The notes under the pieces: model-generated
Told to the model about the DNA's origin: nothing
The model's input: only the letters and a program-made list of their open reading frames with translations
Databases searched by the model: none
NCBI RefSeq assembly: GCF_022678625.1
Contig: NZ_JALBYQ010000001.1
Location: 1,449,895-1,513,894 of the forward strand
Length of the DNA stretch: 64,000 nucleotides
DNA from: Aliiroseovarius subalbicans
GTDB lineage: Bacteria; Pseudomonadota; Alphaproteobacteria; Rhodobacterales; Rhodobacteraceae
Direction: 5' to 3'
Shown: positions 1 through 10,166 of the stretch, one piece after another
Layout of the letters: each line of letters begins with the position of its first letter
Position numbering within the stretch: position 1 is the first letter of the stretch
Position numbers and translations under genes: made by a program

Positions 1-610
1 AGACCACGCCCTTGGGCCGCCCGGTCGTGCCGGAGGTATAATTCAGCGCGAGGCTTTCCCATTCGTCCCGCGGCATCACCCAGTCGAACCGGGCGTCGCC
101 ACCGGCGATGAAATCTTCATATTCCGTGTGACGCCCAGTGGCGGGAAAGCCCGCCTCGGGGGCCGCAACCTCGATCACCATGGGCGCAGGGCCGTCCATT
201 CGTTTGATCGCAGCTTCCGCCAGGCCCAGGAATTGGGTATCGACCAGAACCGCCTTGGCCCCGCCATGGTCAAAAATATACGCCACCGTATCGGCATCCA
301 GCCGGATGTTGATCGTATTCAGAACGCCACCACAGGCGGGGATGCCGAAGCTTGTCTCGACATGAGCCAGGCTGTTGGGCAAAAGCGTCGCCACCACGTC
401 GCCGGGCGCAACACCTGCCGCCGCCAACGCCGAGGCCAGCTGCGACACCCGCGCGTGATACTGGGCATAGCTCAGACGCCGGTCGCCCTGCACCACCGCC
501 GTGCGTCCGGGAAAAACCGCCGCCGCGCGGCGCAGGTGTGACAGGGGTGTGAGCGGCACGAAATTCGCGGCTCGCTTGTCCAATCCGGTTTCGTCTGCCA
601 TCCAGCCCAT
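1..610 (-). CDS. Acyl-CoA synthetase (AMP-binding), N-terminal part only
   Basis: Reading the minus strand from the ATG at 610 gives about 203 residues of an ANL-superfamily acyl-CoA ligase. The frame runs off the window edge just after the P-loop-like AMP-binding motif YTSGTTGRPKGVV. The N-terminal half has the family's usual DRRLSY, LPNS and TINIRLD segments. A second in-frame ATG lies at 601 and could be the true start. The family activates a carboxylic acid to its CoA thioester with ATP. The substrate cannot be read because the C-terminal domain is missing. It diverges from the DMT transporter gene. Confidence 0.85.
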   Translation of the reverse strand, partial: MGWMADETGLDKRAANFVPLTPLSHLRRAAAVFPGRTAVVQGDRRLSYAQYHARVSQLASALAAAGVAPGDVVATLLPNSLAHVETSFGIPACGGVLNTINIRLDADTVAYIFDHGGAKAVLVDTQFLGLAEAAIKRMDGPAPMVIEVAAPEAGFPATGRHTEYEDFIAGGDARFDWVMPRDEWESLALNYTSGTTGRPKGVV

Positions 611-698
611 CGTCGTCCCCCTTGGTTGCGGCATGTCGTTTTGAGAACAGACCGCATTCGCAGCCCCATGGTCAATGTCAAAAAACACCGGAGCCCCG

Positions 699-1601
699 AT
701 GCCTCACGACCGACCCATTGCCGCCGCTGGCGCGGTCTTTGCCGCGATGTTCCTTCTGGGGCTCATCGACAATACGGTCGTGGTCATCGCCCGCGACCTG
801 GGGTTGTGGCAATTCCACTTCATGCGCGCGGTCATCGTGGTGGGGCTTATGGGCGGCATGTCGGCCCTGGGTCTGATCCACCTGCGGCCAAATCGCCGCT
901 GGGCGGTGGCGCTGCGCGGCGGGCTCGCGGGCTTTTCGATGCTGATCTATTTCGGCTGCCTGGCCTTCATGCCAATTGGACAGGTCGCAGCGGGGCTGTT
1001 CACCGCCCCGATCTGGGTCATGCTGATCGGCGCCCTGTTCCTGGGCCAACCCATCGGCCTCACCCGTCTGATTGCGGCCCTGGTGGGCTTTGCCGGTGTG
1101 CTTTTGGTGCTGAACCCATTTGCGGACGGGCTGGATCCCGTCGCCGTCATTCCAGTCACTGCGGGCTTTTTCTATGCCATCGGCGGCATCGCGACGCGCG
1201 AATGGTGCCATGGGGAAAGCACTTTTTCGATGCTGCTTTACTTCTTCTTGTCGCTGGGATTGTTTGGCCTGATTGGAACGACTGCCCTGACGCTCTTCCC
1301 GCAAGATGCACCCTTGGGTCCCGAGGGCTTCATCCTGCGCGCCCTAGTCTGGCCCACGCCACTCGCGATGGGCTTGACGCTTTTGCAGGCGGGCGGCTCG
1401 ATGATCGCCATGGGGCTGATCTTTCGCGGCTATCAACTGGGCGAGGCAAGCCAGGTCGCAATCTTCGAATACTCGATGCTGATTTTCGCGGCGGGCTGGA
1501 GCTTTTCCCTGTTCGGCACCACGCTTGAGGCGCGCGCAGCACTTGGCATGGTTCTGATTATCGCCTCAGGCATCCTGATCGCAATCCGTTCCCGACGCTG
1601 A
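699..1601 (+). CDS. DMT-family (EamA) transporter
   Basis: This 300-residue protein is almost entirely hydrophobic, with about ten predicted membrane segments forming two EamA repeats, as in drug/metabolite exporters. The second repeat contains the conserved GEASQVAIFEYSMLIFAA segment near the end. An in-frame ATG at 675 would add eight residues, but the GGAG at 690-693 sits correctly before the ATG at 699, so I chose that start. The substrate is unknown; relatives export amino acids, nucleosides or metabolites across the inner membrane. Confidence 0.8.
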   Translation: MPHDRPIAAAGAVFAAMFLLGLIDNTVVVIARDLGLWQFHFMRAVIVVGLMGGMSALGLIHLRPNRRWAVALRGGLAGFSMLIYFGCLAFMPIGQVAAGLFTAPIWVMLIGALFLGQPIGLTRLIAALVGFAGVLLVLNPFADGLDPVAVIPVTAGFFYAIGGIATREWCHGESTFSMLLYFFLSLGLFGLIGTTALTLFPQDAPLGPEGFILRALVWPTPLAMGLTLLQAGGSMIAMGLIFRGYQLGEASQVAIFEYSMLIFAAGWSFSLFGTTLEARAALGMVLIIASGILIAIRSRR

Positions 1602-1675
1602 AACCTGCGGCGGTGAGTTGCCCGTCCCCGCCCCCTGCGCTATCGTGTCCGTAAAAGAACGAACCCGAGCAGCAG

Positions 1676-2692
1676 ATGACGGCCCTCACAAATTATGACC
1701 GGCTGGAAAGTCCCGGCCTCTACCGTGCCTCGGCCGAGGATCAACGCCGCAATGTCATCGTGTCGGTGGGCGAAGCGACACTGACCATCACCGACACCCA
1801 CGAACACCCGCTGATCCACTGGTCCCTGCCCGCAATCCGGCGCCTGAACCCGGGCACCCGCCCGGCCCTGTTTGCCCCCGGAAAAGACAGCGAAGAAGAG
1901 CTGGAGCTGGACGACGCCACCATGATCGACGCGATCGAGAAGGTGCGCAACGTCATCGCCAAACGCCAACCGCGTCCGGGCCGCTTGCGCCATGTGCTGA
2001 CAGGCGGGCTGGTCGCAGCCGTTCTGGCCGCGGGCGTGTTCTGGCTGCCCGGCGCGCTGACACGCTATACCGCTACCGTGGTGCCCGCCCCGACCCGCGC
2101 CGCCGTCGGGCAACTGCTGTTGGACCGTTTCGCCCGCGTGGCCGGGAAACGCTGCGCCGAACCGCGCGGCACGGCGTCCCTTGCCCGACTCGGCATGCGC
2201 GTTCTTGGTCCTGGCGCTGCGCAGATCGTTGTGCTGCCCAGCGGTGTTGCGCAGGCAGGCCATCTGCCCGGTGGCATCATCCTTCTGAACCGCGCGCTGG
2301 TCGAAGATTACGAAGAACCGGACGTGGCAGGCGGCTTCATCCTTGCCGAAGCCCTGCGCGCCGCACTGCATGATCCGATGGAGGACCTGCTGACCCAGGC
2401 CGGGCTGCTGTCGACCTTGCGGCTTCTGACCTCTGGCAAGGTGCCGGACGAGGCGCTGGATACCTATGCCGAAACGCTTCTGACCACACCGCCCACCGCC
2501 CTCCCCCAACCCGCGCTTCTGGCCGGGTTCGAGGCCACTCGTCTGCGCGCGACACCTTACGCCTATGCGCTGGATCAGACCGGCGAAACCACCCTGGGAT
2601 TGATCGAGGCCGACCCAGTGCCGGTCGAAGACGCCACGCCGCTGCTGGACGACGGCGACTGGATCAGTCTTCAGGGCATCTGTGGCGAGTAG
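1676..2692 (+). CDS. Membrane-anchored M48-like protein without the zinc motif
   Basis: The protein has 338 residues. A cytosolic N-terminal part (1-105) is followed by one membrane segment at about 107-127 and a C-terminal domain. Residues 193-233 resemble the core of M48 metallopeptidases: a segment ending in LPGG, then IILLNRALVEDYEEPDVAGG and a helix. Where M48 enzymes have HEXXH, this protein has AEALR (224-228), so both zinc histidines and the catalytic glutamate are absent. It may be a pseudopeptidase with a structural or binding role. The M48 link is my reading of the local pattern, not a profile search. A strong terminator follows. Confidence 0.6.
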   Translation: MTALTNYDRLESPGLYRASAEDQRRNVIVSVGEATLTITDTHEHPLIHWSLPAIRRLNPGTRPALFAPGKDSEEELELDDATMIDAIEKVRNVIAKRQPRPGRLRHVLTGGLVAAVLAAGVFWLPGALTRYTATVVPAPTRAAVGQLLLDRFARVAGKRCAEPRGTASLARLGMRVLGPGAAQIVVLPSGVAQAGHLPGGIILLNRALVEDYEEPDVAGGFILAEALRAALHDPMEDLLTQAGLLSTLRLLTSGKVPDEALDTYAETLLTTPPTALPQPALLAGFEATRLRATPYAYALDQTGETTLGLIEADPVPVEDATPLLDDGDWISLQGICGE

Positions 2693-2702
2693 GAAGGCAT
2701 GA

Positions 2703-2730
2703 AAAAGCCCCGCACGATGGCGGGGCTTTT
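2703..2730. terminator. Bidirectional rho-independent terminator
   Basis: An 11-bp perfect stem (2703-2713 pairing with 2720-2730, GC-rich core) encloses a six-base loop. It has a run of A on the left and of T on the right, so it can end transcripts from both convergent genes, the M48-like gene and the SPOR gene. Confidence 0.9.
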
Positions 2731-2750
2731 CCTGTCAGAAACGTCTGAGC

Positions 2751-4124
2751 TTATTTCACGAAGAACGCGTCGGAAAAGCCAGCGCGGCGAACTTTTGTCA
2801 GTGCCGCCTGCAATTCCGCCTGGCGACTGAATGGCCCTGCCAACACGACCTTGAGCGCTTTGCCACCCCGTGTGATCGACCCCATCCGCACCGGAAGACC
2901 CAAGCTCGCAAGGCGCTGCGCAGTGCGCTGTGCGTTGGCCGGGTTACCGAAGCTGGCCGCCTGCACGAAACGATGGCTGGCCCCGACCGAGACCGACGCT
3001 CGCGTCGCCGCAGGTTTGGTCGCAGGCTTGCGTGCCGCGCTTTTGGTCGACAGCACCGCCGCTTGTTGCGCTGCCATCGACGTATGCGGATACTGCAGAT
3101 CGGGGAACAGCCGGTTTACCACGCGCCCAGTGTTTTTATCCACCAGCTGGCGCGGCACGGTGCGGGTCCAGATCAGGTCCATTTGCGCGGTGCCCTGCGC
3201 CGTGCGCGGGCCGCGGTTCGGGTTCAGACGGTCATCGTCCCAGGCGGCGCGATACCCCTCCGGCACCGTGGCCGAGGATGTCACCCGCGCAGCCGTCGGG
3301 GCCGCTTGCGCCGCACCGCGTGTGCCTTGCTGCGCCACCCACGTTGCGGGCGACTGAGTCAGGACGAGGCGGGTGCGCATGCCATTGCTCTGCTCGATGA
3401 TCCGCACGATCTGTTCTTGCGACCCACATGTGATACGCGCCCGCTTACCGCCACCTAGATTGACCAGAGTGGGGCCGCCGTTGGGATTGCAGGCAGCATG
3501 GATCGTCTGGGTCTGGACCTGCGCGGTCGACCCGGTCGCGACACGGGGCGTCGCGCGTGCCGGGCTGACCGCGACTGGGGCGTCGACGTCAGATCGAGTC
3601 GCGCTGAACACGGTCGGTGCAGGGGTTGGGCTGGGTGAGGACGTCGTGACCGCCACGCGCGGCTTGGTCACCGCAGGTTTGGGTGCCGGTGCTATGGTTT
3701 GGGTGGACCTGAATACGGTCGGGGCGGGCGCCGGGCTGGGCGTGGCCGTCAGTGCCCCAGGTGTTGTCGCGGCTGCCGTGGTCGTGGTCGTGGGGACGGT
3801 CGGCGCAACAGGCGTCGGCGCCGGAGGCACCACGACAGGGGTGGTTGCCTGGTGGCTAAACGTCGGAGCCAACCCGCAAATCACCTTGCGGTTCGACCCT
3901 ACTCGCGGCACCCAGTTCACCGTCCCACCAAGACCTGCGCGCACATAGGCGCAGCCCCGACTGTCGACATAGGTGTTTCCGGTATACCCAGCGGGCGGCA
4001 GTTCCTTGGGCTGGGCGGCCTGCGCCAAGGTCAGCGCCTGCGCACCAGTCGTGCTCAACGAAAGTGAAATGACGACAGTGGCTGCGGTGACGGACAGCGC
4101 CATTGCTCTGAGTACATGCCTCAT
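2751..4124 (-). CDS. Secreted SPOR-domain protein
   Basis: I use the ATG at 4124, which starts directly with a typical signal peptide (MRHVLRAMALSVTAATVV, cleaved near AQA). The upstream extension of the open frame looks non-coding. The 457-residue product has a conserved cysteine-containing N-terminal module (YVDSRGCAYVRAG, KVICG), a long Pro/Thr/Ala-rich linker, a second cysteine-containing block (HAACNPNGGPTLV, ITCGSQE) and a SPOR domain at about 382-457. SPOR domains bind denuded glycan strands of septal peptidoglycan, so a periplasmic role in cell division or envelope upkeep is likely. The linker is probably disordered. Confidence 0.8.
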   Translation of the reverse strand: MRHVLRAMALSVTAATVVISLSLSTTGAQALTLAQAAQPKELPPAGYTGNTYVDSRGCAYVRAGLGGTVNWVPRVGSNRKVICGLAPTFSHQATTPVVVPPAPTPVAPTVPTTTTTAAATTPGALTATPSPAPAPTVFRSTQTIAPAPKPAVTKPRVAVTTSSPSPTPAPTVFSATRSDVDAPVAVSPARATPRVATGSTAQVQTQTIHAACNPNGGPTLVNLGGGKRARITCGSQEQIVRIIEQSNGMRTRLVLTQSPATWVAQQGTRGAAQAAPTAARVTSSATVPEGYRAAWDDDRLNPNRGPRTAQGTAQMDLIWTRTVPRQLVDKNTGRVVNRLFPDLQYPHTSMAAQQAAVLSTKSAARKPATKPAATRASVSVGASHRFVQAASFGNPANAQRTAQRLASLGLPVRMGSITRGGKALKVVLAGPFSRQAELQAALTKVRRAGFSDAFFVK

Positions 4125-4279
4125 GCTCTGATTACCTGCATAATGTGCCCCCACACAAAATATTGTGTAAGAATGCAGGAGGATGCCTAGCAAGTAAAGA
4201 TCAAAACCCGCACGAAGCGCAGCTTTGTCCACGCTTTCTCAACAATGCTCAACGCCCAATGAAGCGCCGTTTGACCCGG

Positions 4280-4912
4280 CTATTTCGTACCGAACATCCG
4301 GTCGCCCGCGTCACCCAAGCCCGGCACGATATAGCCGTTCTCGTTTAACTTCTCATCCAGCGCCGCGGTGATAATCGGCACATCCGGGTGCGCCTCTTTC
4401 ATCCGCGCGACCCCTTCGGGGGCGGCCAGAAGGCACAGGAAACGGATATTCGTCGCCCCTGCTTGCTTCAAAAGATCAATCGCGGCGGCCGAGCTGTTGC
4501 CCGTCGCCAGCATTGGATCGACAGCAATTACCAGCCGATCGCCCAGGTCCTCGGGTACCTTGAAGTAATATTGCACCGGCTTCAGCGTTTCTTCGTCGCG
4601 ATACAAACCGACGAACCCGACCCGCGCCAGTGGAATCAGCTCCAGTATCCCATCCAAAAGCCCGTTGCCCGCGCGCAGGATCGACACCAGCGCCAGCTTT
4701 TTGCCTGCCAGAACCGGCGTGTCCATTTTCTGAATCGGCGTCTCGATTTCTTGCGTTATCATCGGCAACTCGCGGGTCACCTCATAGGCCAGCAACTGGC
4801 TGATTTCACGGAGCAATTGGCGAAAAACTGCGCTTTGCGTACCCTTCTCGCGCATCAGGCTCAGCTTGTGCTGCACCAGGGGGTGATCGACAATTGTCAG
4901 GTGGTCATACAT
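4280..4912 (-). CDS. upp: Uracil phosphoribosyltransferase
   Basis: The 210-residue enzyme converts uracil and PRPP to UMP in pyrimidine salvage. The PRPP-binding segment [17 protein letters not shown], the RDEETLKP loop and the C-terminal [12 protein letters not shown] uracil-binding end are all present. The start at 4912 gives the standard [19 protein letters not shown] beginning. It overlaps the end of add by eight bases, so it is the last gene of the cdd-deoB-add-upp operon. Confidence 0.95.
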   Translation of the reverse strand: MYDHLTIVDHPLVQHKLSLMREKGTQSAVFRQLLREISQLLAYEVTRELPMITQEIETPIQKMDTPVLAGKKLALVSILRAGNGLLDGILELIPLARVGFVGLYRDEETLKPVQYYFKVPEDLGDRLVIAVDPMLATGNSSAAAIDLLKQAGATNIRFLCLLAAPEGVARMKEAHPDVPIITAALDEKLNENGYIVPGLGDAGDRMFGTK

Positions 4913-5897
4913 TGGGTTTCTCCAACTTTTCGCGCAAGCGTGCGCGGGTTTTCTCATCGCAGAAGGCCGCATCAGCTGCGGCCCTGTTCAGATCGGCGAA
5001 ATCCTCTTCTTGCCACCCGAATGTCTGCGCCAGCATCTCATATTCCTGCACCATGTCGGTGCGGAAAAATGGCGGATCGTCGGTGGAAACGGTGACCGAA
5101 ACCCCGGCTTCGCGCAAACGCGCGATCGGATGCGCCTCCCAGCTGGGCATCGCGCCCAGAAAGACATTCGAGCCAGGGCAAACCTCCAACACGATCCCCG
5201 CGGCGGCCAGATGGGCGACCAAGGCCGGATCCTCGATTGCCCGCACACCGTGGCCGATACGTTCGACATGCAGGTGGTCGATCGCCGCGCGCACCTCGTC
5301 CGGCCCGGACCATTCGCCTGCATGGGCGGTCAGACGCAGCCCGGCCTCGCGCGCCATGTCGAACGCATAGGTGAAATCGGACAGGTGGCCGGATTTCTCA
5401 TCGCCCGCGATACCGAAGCCGACAATCCAGTCACCCGCCGTTTCCTGCGCACAGGCGGCTGTTTTGCGCGCAGCATCTGCGCCGAAATGGCGGATCGCGG
5501 TGATCACGCCGCGCAGGATGATGCCGTGCTCGGCCTCGGCCTCATCGGCGCCCTCGCGGATCGCGTGCAGATACTCCTGCCACGCTGCCCCGTCACGACC
5601 GCCGCAGAAATCCGGCGACAGGAAGGTTTCGCTGTAAACTACGCCATTGGCCGCGCTTTCGGCCAGCACCGCCTTGGTCAGGCGTTTGAACTCCTCCGGC
5701 CCGGTCAGGGTGGTGCAGGCTGTTTCGTAAACCTCGAGAAAGTGCCAGAAATCTCGGTAAGCATAGCCCCCGTCCGGGGTGAAAATGTTCGAAATGTCCA
5801 AGTTCTTCTCATCCGCCAGATCGCGGATGAACGCCGGCGGCGCGCCCCCTTCCAGGTGCAGATGCAGCTCAACTTTTGGCATGTCACGCAAGGTCAC
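4905..5897 (-). CDS. add: Adenosine deaminase
   Basis: This enzyme hydrolyses adenosine to inosine and ammonia. Zinc ligands and catalytic residues are visible: HLHLEG near the N terminus, [11 protein letters not shown] in the middle and STDDPPFF near the end. I chose the GTG at 5897 because GGAGG lies at the right distance upstream, because it overlaps the deoB stop as GTGA, and because the resulting 330 residues fit the family. The open frame extends further upstream only as overlap with deoB. Confidence 0.93.
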   Translation of the reverse strand: MTLRDMPKVELHLHLEGGAPPAFIRDLADEKNLDISNIFTPDGGYAYRDFWHFLEVYETACTTLTGPEEFKRLTKAVLAESAANGVVYSETFLSPDFCGGRDGAAWQEYLHAIREGADEAEAEHGIILRGVITAIRHFGADAARKTAACAQETAGDWIVGFGIAGDEKSGHLSDFTYAFDMAREAGLRLTAHAGEWSGPDEVRAAIDHLHVERIGHGVRAIEDPALVAHLAAAGIVLEVCPGSNVFLGAMPSWEAHPIARLREAGVSVTVSTDDPPFFRTDMVQEYEMLAQTFGWQEEDFADLNRAAADAAFCDEKTRARLREKLEKPNV

Positions 5898-7105
5898 AGT
5901 AACGCCCTCCCCGCGCCACGCGCGTCCAAACCCAGATGTGCAGCGACGCTGGCGCCGATGTCGGAAAAGCCGCACAGGCCAATTTCGCCCGCGCCCAGCC
6001 CGTGGAACAGCACCGGCACCCGTTCGCGGGTGTGATCGGTGCCGACCCAGCTTGGGTCGTTGCCGTGATCGGCGGTGAACCCGATCAGGTCGCCCGGCCG
6101 CGCCTTGGCGAATATCCGCGGCAGCTGCGTATCGAACCATTCCAGAGCGCGTGCATAGCCCGCCACATCACGCCGGTGGCCATACCTGGCGTCGAACTCG
6201 ACGAAATTGGCAAACACCAGGTCCCCGTTGGCGGTTTCGTCCATCAGGTCCAGCAGATGCTCCATCAGGTCGGCGTCCGTGCCCTTGCGCACCTCGTCGA
6301 TGCCCTGGTGGGCGAAAATGTCGCCGATCTTTCCTACCGCGTGAACCTTGCGCCCCGCCGCCTGGGCCCAGTCGCACAGGGTCGGCGCGGGCGGTTTCAT
6401 CGCGAAATCGCGCCGGTTGGTGGTGCGGGTGAACCCGGTTTCTGCATCGCCCACGAACGGGCGTGCAATGACCCGCCCGACGCGCATCTTGTGCACGATC
6501 GGCGCCACAGCGCGGCAGAGGTCCAACAACCGCTCAAGCCCGAACGTCTCTTCATGCGCCGCGATCTGAAGCACGGAATCCGCCGAGGTATAGACGATCG
6601 GCAGGCCTGTGCGCATGTGCTCGGCGCCCAACTCCTCCAAGATGACAGTGCCCGAGGAATGCTTGTCGCCCAGGATCGCTTCGACCCCGGCCGCGTCACA
6701 GATCGCCTGCGTCACCTGCGCCGGAAAGGACGGACAAGTATTTGGAAAGTAGTGCCAATCCCAGGGCACGGGCACGCCCGCAATCTCCCAATGGCCCGAA
6801 GGTGTGTCCTTTCCGGGGCTGATTTCCTGGGCTGCGCCCCACAGGCCCATGGGGGACGCAGACAAGCCTGGCGCGGTCTCGCCACTCGCCAATTCAAGCG
6901 CCTTGCCAAGGCCCAGCGCGTCCAGATGCGGCATGACCAACGCACCACTGCGCCCATCCTCGGCCTCACCCGCAGCGCAGGCTTGGGCGATGTGCAACAA
7001 GGTGTTGGCGCCGGTGTCCGGCACATCACCGTTGAAAAAACGGTCCGCGTCCGGGGCGCCGCCGATGCCGACGCTGTCCATCACGATCAGAATGGCTCGG
7101 GTCAT
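5894..7105 (-). CDS. deoB: Phosphopentomutase
   Basis: The 403-residue enzyme interconverts ribose or deoxyribose 1-phosphate and 5-phosphate, linking nucleoside phosphorolysis to central metabolism. It belongs to the alkaline phosphatase superfamily. The N-terminal metal site ([12 protein letters not shown]) and the C-terminal metal sites ([19 protein letters not shown]) are intact. It overlaps cdd by four bases (ATGA) and add by four bases. Confidence 0.95.
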   Translation of the reverse strand: MTRAILIVMDSVGIGGAPDADRFFNGDVPDTGANTLLHIAQACAAGEAEDGRSGALVMPHLDALGLGKALELASGETAPGLSASPMGLWGAAQEISPGKDTPSGHWEIAGVPVPWDWHYFPNTCPSFPAQVTQAICDAAGVEAILGDKHSSGTVILEELGAEHMRTGLPIVYTSADSVLQIAAHEETFGLERLLDLCRAVAPIVHKMRVGRVIARPFVGDAETGFTRTTNRRDFAMKPPAPTLCDWAQAAGRKVHAVGKIGDIFAHQGIDEVRKGTDADLMEHLLDLMDETANGDLVFANFVEFDARYGHRRDVAGYARALEWFDTQLPRIFAKARPGDLIGFTADHGNDPSWVGTDHTRERVPVLFHGLGAGEIGLCGFSDIGASVAAHLGLDARGAGRALL

Positions 7106-7494
7106 GTGCGCTCCATGTGTTCGACGCCGAAGGCGCCGGGCAACAGGTCGGACATCGTCATCACAAGTTTCGCGCCGTCGGTGGTCATCATCGTCACCTC
7201 AACTTCGCCCGCGCAAAACTCGGCCAGCTTCTGGCGGCAGCCACCACAGGGGGTGACCGGCGTGGGCGCGTCCGCGATGACCACGACCTCGGTGATGTCG
7301 CGCTCACCCGCCGCTGCCATCGCGGCGATCGCACCGGCCTCGGCGCAGGTGCCCTCGGGATAGGCGACGTTTTCGACATTGCAGCCAGAGAACACTGCGC
7401 CAGAGGCTGTGCGCAACGCCGCGCCCACCTTGAAATTCGAATAGGGCGCATGTGCGTTTTCACGCACCCGACGCGCCGCTTCCTGAAGGGACAT
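7102..7494 (-). CDS. cdd: Cytidine deaminase
   Basis: The product is 130 residues, the usual length for the homotetrameric bacterial form. The catalytic pair CAEAGA (zinc Cys plus proton-shuttling Glu) and the second zinc site PCGGCRQKL are present. GGAGG five bases before the ATG at 7494 sets the start; the longer open frame is rejected. It heads the cdd-deoB-add-upp operon, which salvages nucleosides (cytidine and adenosine deamination, pentose phosphate recovery, uracil to UMP). It diverges from maeB. Confidence 0.93.
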   Translation of the reverse strand: MSLQEAARRVRENAHAPYSNFKVGAALRTASGAVFSGCNVENVAYPEGTCAEAGAIAAMAAAGERDITEVVVIADAPTPVTPCGGCRQKLAEFCAGEVEVTMMTTDGAKLVMTMSDLLPGAFGVEHMERT

Positions 7495-7655
7495 GACAGC
7501 CTCCGGTTTGACCATTTGGTCCACCGTCGCAATCCCGCGCGCTGGATGCAAGGGCAATCAGGCGCGACAGCGGGGCTTGAAGCGTGTATGTGTTGTCGTG
7601 TATGCCGCGACGCAACAATATAGTTTAACCTTGAACTATTAATTCGGAGGCCGCC

Positions 7656-9929
7656 ATGAGCGACGACACACCGACGCAGAAACCCGCCCTGCGATATCAT
7701 GAGTTTCCGAAACCCGGAAAGCTGGAGATACGCGCAACCAAGCCGATGGCGAACGGACGCGACCTGGCGCTGGCTTATTCCCCCGGCGTGGCCGAGGCCT
7801 GTATGGAAATCAAGGCTAACCCGTCGGACGCCAGTCGCTACACGGCACGCGGCAATCTGGTCGCTGTCGTCACCAATGGCACGGCTGTATTGGGCCTTGG
7901 GAACATTGGCGCCTTGGCGTCAAAACCGGTGATGGAGGGCAAGGCTGTCTTGTTCAAAAAATTCGCCAACATCGATTGTTTTGACATCGAGCTGGACGAA
8001 AAGGACCCCGAAAAGCTGGCGGACATCATCTGCGCGATGGAGCCGAGCTTCGGCGCGATCAACCTGGAAGACATCAAGGCGCCGGATTGTTTTATCGTTG
8101 AACAAATTTGCCGCGAGCGCATGGGCATTCCCGTTTTTCACGACGATCAGCACGGCACGGCAATCGTCGTCGGCGCCGCTGCGACCAACGCGCTTGAGGT
8201 CACAGGGCGCAGTTTCGCCGATCTCAAGGTCGTGTCGACCGGGGGTGGTGCTGCGGGCATTGCCTGCCTCAACATGCTGCTGAAACTGGGTGTGAAGCGC
8301 GAAAATGTCTGGCTCTGCGATATCAAGGGATTGGTCTATGAGGGACGCGAAGTCGAGATGACGCCGCAAAAGGCTGCCTATGCGCAAGGCAGCACCGCCG
8401 CCACACTGGACGAGGTGATCGAGGGCGCCGACTTGTTCCTGGGCCTGTCCGGCCCGGGCGTTCTGAAACCCGAAATGGTTGCGAAAATGGCCCCGCGCCC
8501 AATCGTTTTTGCCTTGGCGAACCCGACGCCCGAGATCATGCCCGATGAGGTTCGCAAGGTCGCACCGGACGCGATCATCGCCACTGGCCGCTCGGATTTT
8601 CCCAATCAAGTCAACAACGTGCTGTGTTTTCCGTTCATCTTCCGTGGCGCGCTGGACGTTGGCGCGACCGAGATCAACGACCAGATGCAACTGGGCTGCA
8701 TTGAAGGCATCGCCGCCCTGGCCCGCGCCACGACCAGCGCCGAGGCCGCCGCCGCCTATAAGGGCGAGCAGCTGACCTTCGGGGCGGATTACCTGATCCC
8801 CAAGCCGTTCGATCCGCGCCTGATGGGCGTGGTGGCAAGCGCGGTGGCCAAGGCGGCGATGGAAAGCGGCGTGGCGACCCGACCGCTGGACGACATGGAG
8901 GCGTATAAAGAAAAGTTGGACGGATCTGTCTTCAAATCCGCCCTGATCATGCGCCCGGTGTTTGCCGCCGCGGCCCAGGCCGAACGACGGATCGTTTTTG
9001 CCGAAGGCGAGGACGAGCGCGTGTTGCGCGCCTCCAATGCAATGCTGGAGGAGACCACTGACAAACCGATCCTGATCGGTCGCCCCGACGTGATCGAGAA
9101 ACGCTGTGAGCGTGCCGGCCTGTCGATGCGGCCCGGGGTGGATTTCGACATCGTGAACCCTGAGCGCGACGATCGCTATCGCGACTATTGGCAGACCTAT
9201 CACAAGATCATGGCGCGGCGTGGCATCACGCCAAACCTGGCCAAGGCGATCATGCGCACCAACACCACCGCAATTGGCGCGATCATGGTTCAGCGTGGCG
9301 ACGCGGATTCGTTGATCTGTGGCACCTTCGGGCAATACCAATGGCACCTGAACTATGTAAATCAGGTGCTGGGTACGCCTGACCTGCACCCGGTCGGCGC
9401 GCTTAGCCTGATGATCCTGGAAGACGGGCCACTGTTCATCGCCGACACCCATGTGCACCCGGAGCCCAGCCCGACCCAGATCGCGGAGTCCATCTGTGCC
9501 GCCGCGCGCCATGTGCGCCGCTTCGGGGTCGAACCGAAAGTGGCGGTCTGCTCCTATTCCCAATTCGGCAACCACGCCTGCGATAGCGGCATGCGCGCCC
9601 GTGGCGCGATGGAGCTGCTGGACGCCGCCCCGCGCGATTTCGCCTATGAGGGCGAGATGCATGTAGATGCCGCTCTGGACGATGCCGTGCGCCGCCACAT
9701 TTTCCCCGAGGCGCGCTTCGACGGCCCCGCCAACGTGCTGATCTTTCCGAACGCCGATGCGGCGTCGGCGGTGCGCAACATCCTCAAGGCCAAGGGGCTG
9801 GGGCTGGAGGTCGGGCCAATCCTGATGGGCATGGGCAACCGCGCCCATATCGTGACGCCCTCGATCACCGCGCGGGGCCTTCTGAACATGTCGGCTGTCG
9901 CCGGCACGCCGGTGGCACATTACGGCTGA
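7656..9929 (+). CDS. maeB: NADP-dependent malic enzyme with phosphotransacetylase-like domain
   Basis: The 757-residue protein has a malic enzyme N-terminal half (about 1-430; [21 protein letters not shown]-binding [13 protein letters not shown]) and a C-terminal phosphate acetyltransferase-like half (about 430-757). It decarboxylates malate to pyruvate with NADP. The PTA-like domain of this fusion is regulatory in studied enzymes, responding to acetyl-CoA. A strong AGGAGG-type RBS precedes the ATG. Gluconeogenesis or NADPH supply during growth on C4 acids or acetate is the likely role. Confidence 0.93.
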   Translation: MSDDTPTQKPALRYHEFPKPGKLEIRATKPMANGRDLALAYSPGVAEACMEIKANPSDASRYTARGNLVAVVTNGTAVLGLGNIGALASKPVMEGKAVLFKKFANIDCFDIELDEKDPEKLADIICAMEPSFGAINLEDIKAPDCFIVEQICRERMGIPVFHDDQHGTAIVVGAAATNALEVTGRSFADLKVVSTGGGAAGIACLNMLLKLGVKRENVWLCDIKGLVYEGREVEMTPQKAAYAQGSTAATLDEVIEGADLFLGLSGPGVLKPEMVAKMAPRPIVFALANPTPEIMPDEVRKVAPDAIIATGRSDFPNQVNNVLCFPFIFRGALDVGATEINDQMQLGCIEGIAALARATTSAEAAAAYKGEQLTFGADYLIPKPFDPRLMGVVASAVAKAAMESGVATRPLDDMEAYKEKLDGSVFKSALIMRPVFAAAAQAERRIVFAEGEDERVLRASNAMLEETTDKPILIGRPDVIEKRCERAGLSMRPGVDFDIVNPERDDRYRDYWQTYHKIMARRGITPNLAKAIMRTNTTAIGAIMVQRGDADSLICGTFGQYQWHLNYVNQVLGTPDLHPVGALSLMILEDGPLFIADTHVHPEPSPTQIAESICAAARHVRRFGVEPKVAVCSYSQFGNHACDSGMRARGAMELLDAAPRDFAYEGEMHVDAALDDAVRRHIFPEARFDGPANVLIFPNADAASAVRNILKAKGLGLEVGPILMGMGNRAHIVTPSITARGLLNMSAVAGTPVAHYG

Positions 9930-9970
9930 GCCCACAACCGAATCCCGCGAGAGAGCTTTTGCAACCGAGG

Positions 9971-10070
9971 CTTTGCAGTTTTGCAAATTCGCGCGCTTTT
10001 CCCGCAAAGCCGCATATTTCCCGGTGCTTTGCAAAACTTTGCAGGCGCTAACAGGGCAAGGTTGCAAATT
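9971..10070. promoter_or_regulatory. Cluster of TTTGCAAA-type operator repeats before prpE
   Basis: Two compound sites are visible: CTTTGCAGTTTTGCAAATT at 9971-9989 and GCTTTGCAAAACTTTGCAGG near 10026-10045. Further TTGCAA half-sites lie at about 9959 and 10062. These resemble the boxes of the RamB/PccR (ScfR) family of XRE-type short-chain acyl-CoA regulators. PccR controls propionyl-CoA assimilation in Rhodobacter. The position before a propionyl-CoA synthetase gene fits. The regulator itself is not in this window. Confidence 0.65.
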
Positions 10071-10166
10071 ATCCGCGGCTTTCTGCCCCCTGCCCCTCCA
10101 TGACGCTTGCCCCAGCGTTCACCGCTTCGTAACACCTAGGCAACAGTTTTGAGGAGGATGTGCATC

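Noticed and set aside
7920-10067. Very long minus-strand frame opposite maeB
   Set aside because: It is antisense to a clearly conserved enzyme, is rich in His/Arg/Gln as expected for a GC-rich shadow frame, and has no RBS or recognisable domain.
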